64,000 nt of DNA from Proteobacteria bacterium SG_bin6 (GTDB lineage Bacteria; Pseudomonadota; Alphaproteobacteria; Sphingomonadales; Sphingomonadaceae). Made by a program: the position numbers and the translations under genes. The stretch's first letter is position 1; each line of letters opens with the position of its first letter. Positions 60,745 through 64,000 of the stretch are shown here, one piece after another. The stretch lies in NCBI GenBank assembly GCA_002083435.1, contig LWDJ01000029.1:31431-95430 (forward strand), in the 5' to 3' direction. The notes under the pieces are model-generated. The model was given only the letters and a program-made list of their open reading frames with translations. It did not search any database and was not told the origin of the DNA.

Positions 60745-61725
60745 ATGAAGCTATTCTGGAAAATCGCGCTGTCTGTCGTCGCCGTCGTACTGCTTGCGGG
60801 GGCGGGCGGCTTCCTATGGCTGATGTTCAAGCCCAATGCCCCGGCGAGGCTTGCGGCTGCCGGTCCCGCGGGAACGCGCGTTGTCGCTGGCAATGTGTTT
60901 GGTAACTACTACCAGGGTCGTTCCTCTAGCGCGGCGCGGGCTGCGGTGCTGATCTTGGGTGGTTCGGAGGGCGGGCTCTCCAGTGAAGTAGCGGCAGAGG
61001 CCAGGCTTCTGCAGCAGCACGGCTTCAACACTCTGCAATTGGCCTATTTCAATGCGCCCGGCAAAGGATCGAAGCTTGAGCGGGTTCCGCTGGAGCAGTT
61101 TTATCAGGCACTCGATTGGTTGAAACGGCAGCCAGGTACAGATGCAGATCGCCTTGGCATAGTGGGCTATTCCAAGGGAGCCGAAGCGGCCCTGCTGGTC
61201 GCCACGCGTTATCCCAGGGTCAAGGCCATCGTTCTGGGAATGCCTTCCAATGTTGCGTGGGACGCTCTGTCGATGCGGAGCTACCTGTTCGGCGGCATCA
61301 GCTCTTGGACCGAGGGCGGAAAGGATATCCCGAGCCTCGCGTACGCGAGGCCGGACGCTAACGGTAGCTTGCTCTCGCGCTTTGCTAACGCGCTAAGAGA
61401 TTTGCCTTCGACCTCGCCAGCGCGCCTTCCGGTGGAAAAATATCGCGGTGCGGTCCTTATGATTTGTGGTGCGCGAGATACGCTCTGGCCATCTTGTTCT
61501 ATGGCGCAAGCGATCGCGCGTCGGGCGGCCGATAAGAACGGAGTTAAACCCGAGCTCGTTGTTTATCCCGCTGCTGGTCATGGTGTCATGGGTCCGCCAA
61601 TGGCTGCAAGCGATCCCCGCTGGCGTGGATGGTCGACTTTGGGGGGAACGGTTCATGCCAATGTGCAAGCCCGCAAGGATAGTTGGCCGAGAATCGTCGC
61701 CTTCCTCGATCGGACACTAAACTGA
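60745..61725 (+). CDS. Alpha/beta hydrolase with BAAT C-terminal-type domain
   Basis: A 326-residue protein with an N-terminal membrane anchor or uncleaved signal (WKIALSVVAVVLLAGAGGFL). The hydrolase core resembles acyl-CoA thioester hydrolase/bile acid-CoA:amino acid N-acyltransferase C-terminal domains: LILGGSEGGLSSEVA, nucleophile S143 in GYSKGAE, D245 in GARDTLWPS and H279 in AGHGVMGPP. It likely acts on an acyl ester or thioester outside the cytoplasmic membrane. Base composition is lower in GC than the first 58 kb. It stands alone with gaps on both sides. Confidence 0.85.
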   Translation: MKLFWKIALSVVAVVLLAGAGGFLWLMFKPNAPARLAAAGPAGTRVVAGNVFGNYYQGRSSSAARAAVLILGGSEGGLSSEVAAEARLLQQHGFNTLQLAYFNAPGKGSKLERVPLEQFYQALDWLKRQPGTDADRLGIVGYSKGAEAALLVATRYPRVKAIVLGMPSNVAWDALSMRSYLFGGISSWTEGGKDIPSLAYARPDANGSLLSRFANALRDLPSTSPARLPVEKYRGAVLMICGARDTLWPSCSMAQAIARRAADKNGVKPELVVYPAAGHGVMGPPMAASDPRWRGWSTLGGTVHANVQARKDSWPRIVAFLDRTLN

Positions 61726-61902
61726 CGCGGCGTCCAGGTTCCTCGGGCCGTGATACCGCAGTCGAAGAGGCTGGAAGCAATCGAAGCCGCTGCTTTATGA
61801 GTAGCATGTGTCAAGCCGAGGCAACGGGCTGATGCAGCCACCCCATCAACATCCGTGCATTAGGAAAATGGCGAAGCAATTTCGACGGAGAGCGGCAATC
61901 GC

Positions 61903-61937
61903 TTGACGCCATAATCAATATATGTAGAGTTACGGCA
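61903..61937 (+). promoter_or_regulatory. Putative leaderless promoter of the padR operon
   Basis: TTGACG at 61903-61908 and TAGAGT at 61925-61930, 16 bases apart, form a -35/-10-like pair; seven bases on lies the padR ATG (61937). No Shine-Dalgarno sequence precedes the ATG. The A/T-rich spacer ATAATCAATATATG could also overlap an autorepressor site. Pattern match only. Confidence 0.5.
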
Positions 61938-62242
61938 TGCGTAAGCGTCGGCCCTCTACACAGACGATCCTTGTACTTCGGGCGCTGATGGTCCGCCCCG
62001 CCGAATGGCGATATGGCTATGATCTCACCAAGCAAATCGGCCTCCAATCGGGCACGCTCTATCCGGTACTGATGCGACTAGCCGACAAAGGGCTGCTTGA
62101 ATCCGCTTGGCACGAATCCACTCGCCCTGGCGCACCGCCGCGTCATGCCTATCGCCTTACCGAGGCGGGGGTCACCTTTGCCTTGGCAAGCATCGCGGTC
62201 ACGACCGACCCTCGGGGTGTGCAGAAGCCGGTGCCGGCATGA
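61937..62242 (+). CDS. PadR-family transcriptional regulator
   Basis: A 101-residue winged-helix protein: TILVLRALMVRPAEWRYGYD, then LQSGTLYPVLMRLADKGLLE and PRHAYRLTEAGVTFALAS match the PadR core (Pfam Transcriptional regulator PadR-like) without a long C-terminal helix, i.e. the short subfamily. Such repressors commonly sit next to the membrane gene they control. Here the TGA overlaps the ATG of a membrane protein gene (ATGA), so the two are coupled. Effector unknown. Confidence 0.88.
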   Translation: MRKRRPSTQTILVLRALMVRPAEWRYGYDLTKQIGLQSGTLYPVLMRLADKGLLESAWHESTRPGAPPRHAYRLTEAGVTFALASIAVTTDPRGVQKPVPA

Positions 62243-62892
62243 CGCGCGGCCTTCCGCTTCTGCTGTGCACCATCGCAGCCCGGCTCCTTCCTGCCAGCAG
62301 GCGATCATGGGCCGATGGCATGATCGCCGAGTTGGCGCATACCGAAGATGACCCGGCTGCGTTGCGCTTCGCGCTCGGCTGCTTGCGAGCGGCCATCAGC
62401 GAGCGTGCGCGCGACCCCGATACGCAGCTGATGGCGGGGCTATGGGCGATTGCTTTGGTGAGCGCTTTCTACGCGGTGCTCCGGCTGGCCTGCGCGGCTC
62501 GTGGAATGTTCGTCCTGTTCGGCGGGCATGACGGGCTGCGGGAAGTCCTTATGCGGCAGCCTGAACCGCTGACGGTGATCGCGCGTTATGACGCGGCCCG
62601 ACCGATCGTTATCAGCTGCTTTCTCGCGCTCGGTGCGGCCCAACTCGCCACAGCCTGGTTTCTAAGTCGGCGGCAGATCCGCTGGTTCGCCACGGCATGG
62701 TGTATTGCGCTCCTGATCGCCGGGATCGCCGTTGTCATCCAGCTGTCTATCACCCCGAATGTCGCGGGGGTGCCGTCCGAGTTCCATGCCCTGCTTCTTC
62801 AGGCGGTCACGGTGCCGGCGCTGCTCGTCGCGCTCTACCACCGGACAAGTCATTTTCGGGAGGCTTTGCGATGCCGTCGTTCCGAACCGTAA
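62239..62892 (+). CDS. Integral membrane protein linked to PadR
   Basis: A 217-residue protein with four hydrophobic segments (for example LMAGLWAIALVSAFYAVLRL and ATAWCIALLIAGIAVVIQLS). The N-terminal motif RSWADGMIAELAHTEDDPAA and LRFALGCLRAAISER resembles small membrane proteins that follow PadR genes in many bacteria, function unknown. The start ATG overlaps the padR stop. The gene overlaps the next start by 22 bases in another frame, consistent with a three-gene operon. Confidence 0.7.
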   Translation: MTRGLPLLLCTIAARLLPASRRSWADGMIAELAHTEDDPAALRFALGCLRAAISERARDPDTQLMAGLWAIALVSAFYAVLRLACAARGMFVLFGGHDGLREVLMRQPEPLTVIARYDAARPIVISCFLALGAAQLATAWFLSRRQIRWFATAWCIALLIAGIAVVIQLSITPNVAGVPSEFHALLLQAVTVPALLVALYHRTSHFREALRCRRSEP

Positions 62893-63608
62893 TGGCGCTG
62901 ATGCTTTGTTCGGCAATCGCCGGCGTAAGTGAGGCGCGCTCGTTTGCTCCCAAAGCCAAAGCGGTCATTGCCGCATCGAAGCACGCGACGGGCGGGACCG
63001 CTTGGGATAAGCCAGAGGGATGCGTTGAACGCGGTACACACGCCGATGGTGCGGTTTCGTATCTGACCCGTTTCAGTCTGCGCACGTACGGGATGCGTAC
63101 CGATGATGATCGGGGCGGCAAGGTCCGTTCAATGGGGTTCGACGGAAAAGTAAGATGGCAGGCGGCGGGTAGCGGCCCGGCGGAGACCAGTGCGGACCGG
63201 GCTTCGATACAAGAAGCGATCGTGACGAACTATCTCAGTATCAATGGCTTCTTCTTTCCTGATCGCTTCCCCGCCACCTTCCGCTATGTCAGGGCTGCAA
63301 GCGAGGGTGGCCGGCGGTTCGATATTGTCGAAATCACCCCGAAGAAGGGTCGTCCGCTCCAGATCTGGTTCGATCGCCAGACCCACCTAATCCGGCGCGT
63401 CGTAGATATTCAAGCAGTGCCTGCCGTCCGAGTTGAAGCGAGCGACTATCGCCTCGGAGCAAATGGTCTCATCGTCGCCCATCGGCTGGATGTTTATGGG
63501 CCCGATGGCTCGATCATCGATCGCGGGGTCGTTACCTCGTTCCAATGTGGGCTAATTGACCGAGCAATTTTCGCTCCGCCAACTGGTTTGAAAGGGGGAG
63601 GTTCATGA
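62871..63608 (+). CDS. Secreted protein of unknown function, LolA-like region
   Basis: A 245-residue protein with a signal peptide (MPSFRTVMALMLCSAIAGVSEA) and a beta-rich mature part: GGTAWDKPEGCVERGTHADG, DDRGGKVRSMGFDGKVRW, FDIVEITPKKGRPLQIWFDR and HLIRRVVDIQAVPAVRVEAS. The repeated strand pattern resembles outer-membrane lipoprotein-sorting (LolA/LolB-like) folds and domains that sometimes precede aspartic proteases. GGGAGG precedes the ATG. It ends in ATGA overlapping a tiny downstream reading frame. Function unknown. Confidence 0.62.
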   Translation: MPSFRTVMALMLCSAIAGVSEARSFAPKAKAVIAASKHATGGTAWDKPEGCVERGTHADGAVSYLTRFSLRTYGMRTDDDRGGKVRSMGFDGKVRWQAAGSGPAETSADRASIQEAIVTNYLSINGFFFPDRFPATFRYVRAASEGGRRFDIVEITPKKGRPLQIWFDRQTHLIRRVVDIQAVPAVRVEASDYRLGANGLIVAHRLDVYGPDGSIIDRGVVTSFQCGLIDRAIFAPPTGLKGGGS

Positions 63609-63700
63609 TCACCAAAAATTGGCGACAGTCCATGGCCGCGATCCGTCACCAGAGGTCAGTGAGAAAACGGATATTCCTCCAGCCGGCAAGCCACAAATAA
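63605..63700 (+). CDS. Short coupled reading frame, possible truncated gene
   Basis: A 31-codon frame starting at the ATGA overlap with the previous stop and preceded by GGGGGAGG, reading MITKNWRQSMAAIRHQRSVR and ending SHK. It has good translation signals but no recognisable domain. It may be a real small protein or the 5' stub of a lost downstream gene. The following 60 bases are AT-rich and non-coding. Confidence 0.35.
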   Translation: MITKNWRQSMAAIRHQRSVRKRIFLQPASHK

Positions 63701-63766
63701 TTCAATTAATTTGAAGCACGGTCGAGCCGTGCAACAGCAACTATAGGAATCGCGTGGGGCAGCTTA

Positions 63767-63874
63767 GTGACGTCGAAGGTATTTAGTCGGGCAGTGCTGA
63801 TATGTGCGCTGATGCTAGGGACGCCAAGCTTTGCGCATGACAATACATCGACGATTGTAGCGCGGCGACATTAG
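63767..63874 (+). pseudogene. Isolated signal peptide, probable gene remnant
   Basis: A GTG-initiated 35-codon frame whose first 22 residues are a good signal peptide (TSKVFSRAVLICALMLGTPS then FAHD) but which stops at TAG (63872-63874) twelve residues after the likely cleavage site. It looks like the 5' end of a secreted-protein gene whose body has been lost. A genuine short secreted peptide is the less likely alternative. Confidence 0.4.
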
Positions 63875-63890
63875 TCGGAAACGCTACGTC

Positions 63891-64000
63891 GCGACGCGCA
63901 AGCCTTTCACGATCGGATCGCGGCTGACCATCCCGGCCCGTTCAATCGCCTCGATCCCGGCTTCGAGCGTGACGTGCTCCCCCGATTGTTACCATTCAGA
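63891..64000 (-). pseudogene. C-terminal coding remnant at the right edge
   Basis: On the minus strand, a frame with no start reads GEHVTLEAGIEAIERAGMVS then RDPIVKGLRVAT and ends at TAG (63893-63891). It is preceded by an in-frame TAA about 20 codons upstream of the Met. The codon use and stop look like the last 30 residues of a real protein, cut off from its 5' part. Family unknown. Could also be chance. Confidence 0.3.

Noticed and set aside
1..64000. CRISPR arrays, rRNA operons, IS elements, prophage or integrase genes
   Set aside because: None is visible; the repeats present are short palindromes without regular spacers, and no transposase or phage gene was recognised.

Overview
The window is a high-GC chromosomal segment of an alphaproteobacterium, most likely a sphingomonad (Sphingomonas or a close relative). 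Supporting signs are the strong G/C-ending codon bias, the serS-surE-nlpD arrangement, a DksA with a degenerate zinc site, a cobalamin riboswitch ahead of a BtuB-like receptor, and short GC-rich palindromic repeats scattered between genes. It is almost entirely coding. I see no rRNA, CRISPR array, insertion sequence or prophage. One tRNA (Tyr, GTA) is present. The organism assignment is inference from gene content, not from a marker-gene comparison.

Layout. 1-2.2 kb: a polyprenyl-phosphate sugar synthase (cut by the left edge) converging on a PMT-type membrane glycosyltransferase. 2.2-9 kb: metZ, apaG, a GcvA-like regulator, a GNAT acetyltransferase, a YkgB-like membrane protein, a Tat-exported propeller protein and parE. 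9-19 kb: an outer-membrane barrel, cytochrome c', tRNA-Tyr, an M28 peptidase, rlmB, a ferredoxin, an AlkA-type glycosylase, mtnP, an NRAMP transporter, a processive GT2 and a cytochrome b561. 19.4-28.5 kb: a tightly overlapping nine-gene operon for ADP-heptose synthesis and glycan assembly. It holds an EEP-fold protein, two GT9 and two GT4 transferases, GmhA-type isomerase, SDR, GmhB, HldE and a HAD phosphatase. The isomerase is fused to a glycosyltransferase and is broken by a frameshift. 28.5-33.8 kb: B12 riboswitch and receptor, GST and crotonase, then small envelope proteins, one of them interrupted by an in-frame TGA.

33.8-44.2 kb: an S9 peptidase, an orphan ABC transporter pair, a ferritin-like protein, a di-heme cytochrome c, trhO, glpD and rnr. 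44.5-49.3 kb: a saccharopine-dehydrogenase-like reductase, an MsbA-type ABC exporter, an intracellular PHB depolymerase and a PilZ protein. 49.4-58.3 kb: tyrS, nlpD, surE, serS, a very Ser/Thr-rich protein with a PEP-CTERM-like tail, dksA, a second PilZ protein, two tiny YdcH/DUF465 proteins, a histidine phosphatase and an IalB-like protein.

58.3-64 kb reads as accessory DNA with visibly lower GC: a membrane-anchored AraC regulator with a CPBP protease, an alpha/beta hydrolase, and a PadR-membrane protein-secreted protein operon from an apparently leaderless promoter. It ends in gene debris (a 31-codon coupled reading frame, a bare signal peptide and a C-terminal fragment).

The most interesting unit is the heptose operon. 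Sphingomonads are known for glycosphingolipids in place of classical lipopolysaccharide, and no epimerase HldD is present, so the operon may build a D,D-heptose glycan other than an LPS core. The Ser/Thr-rich surface protein and the PMT-like transferase could be linked to envelope glycosylation, but that is speculation.
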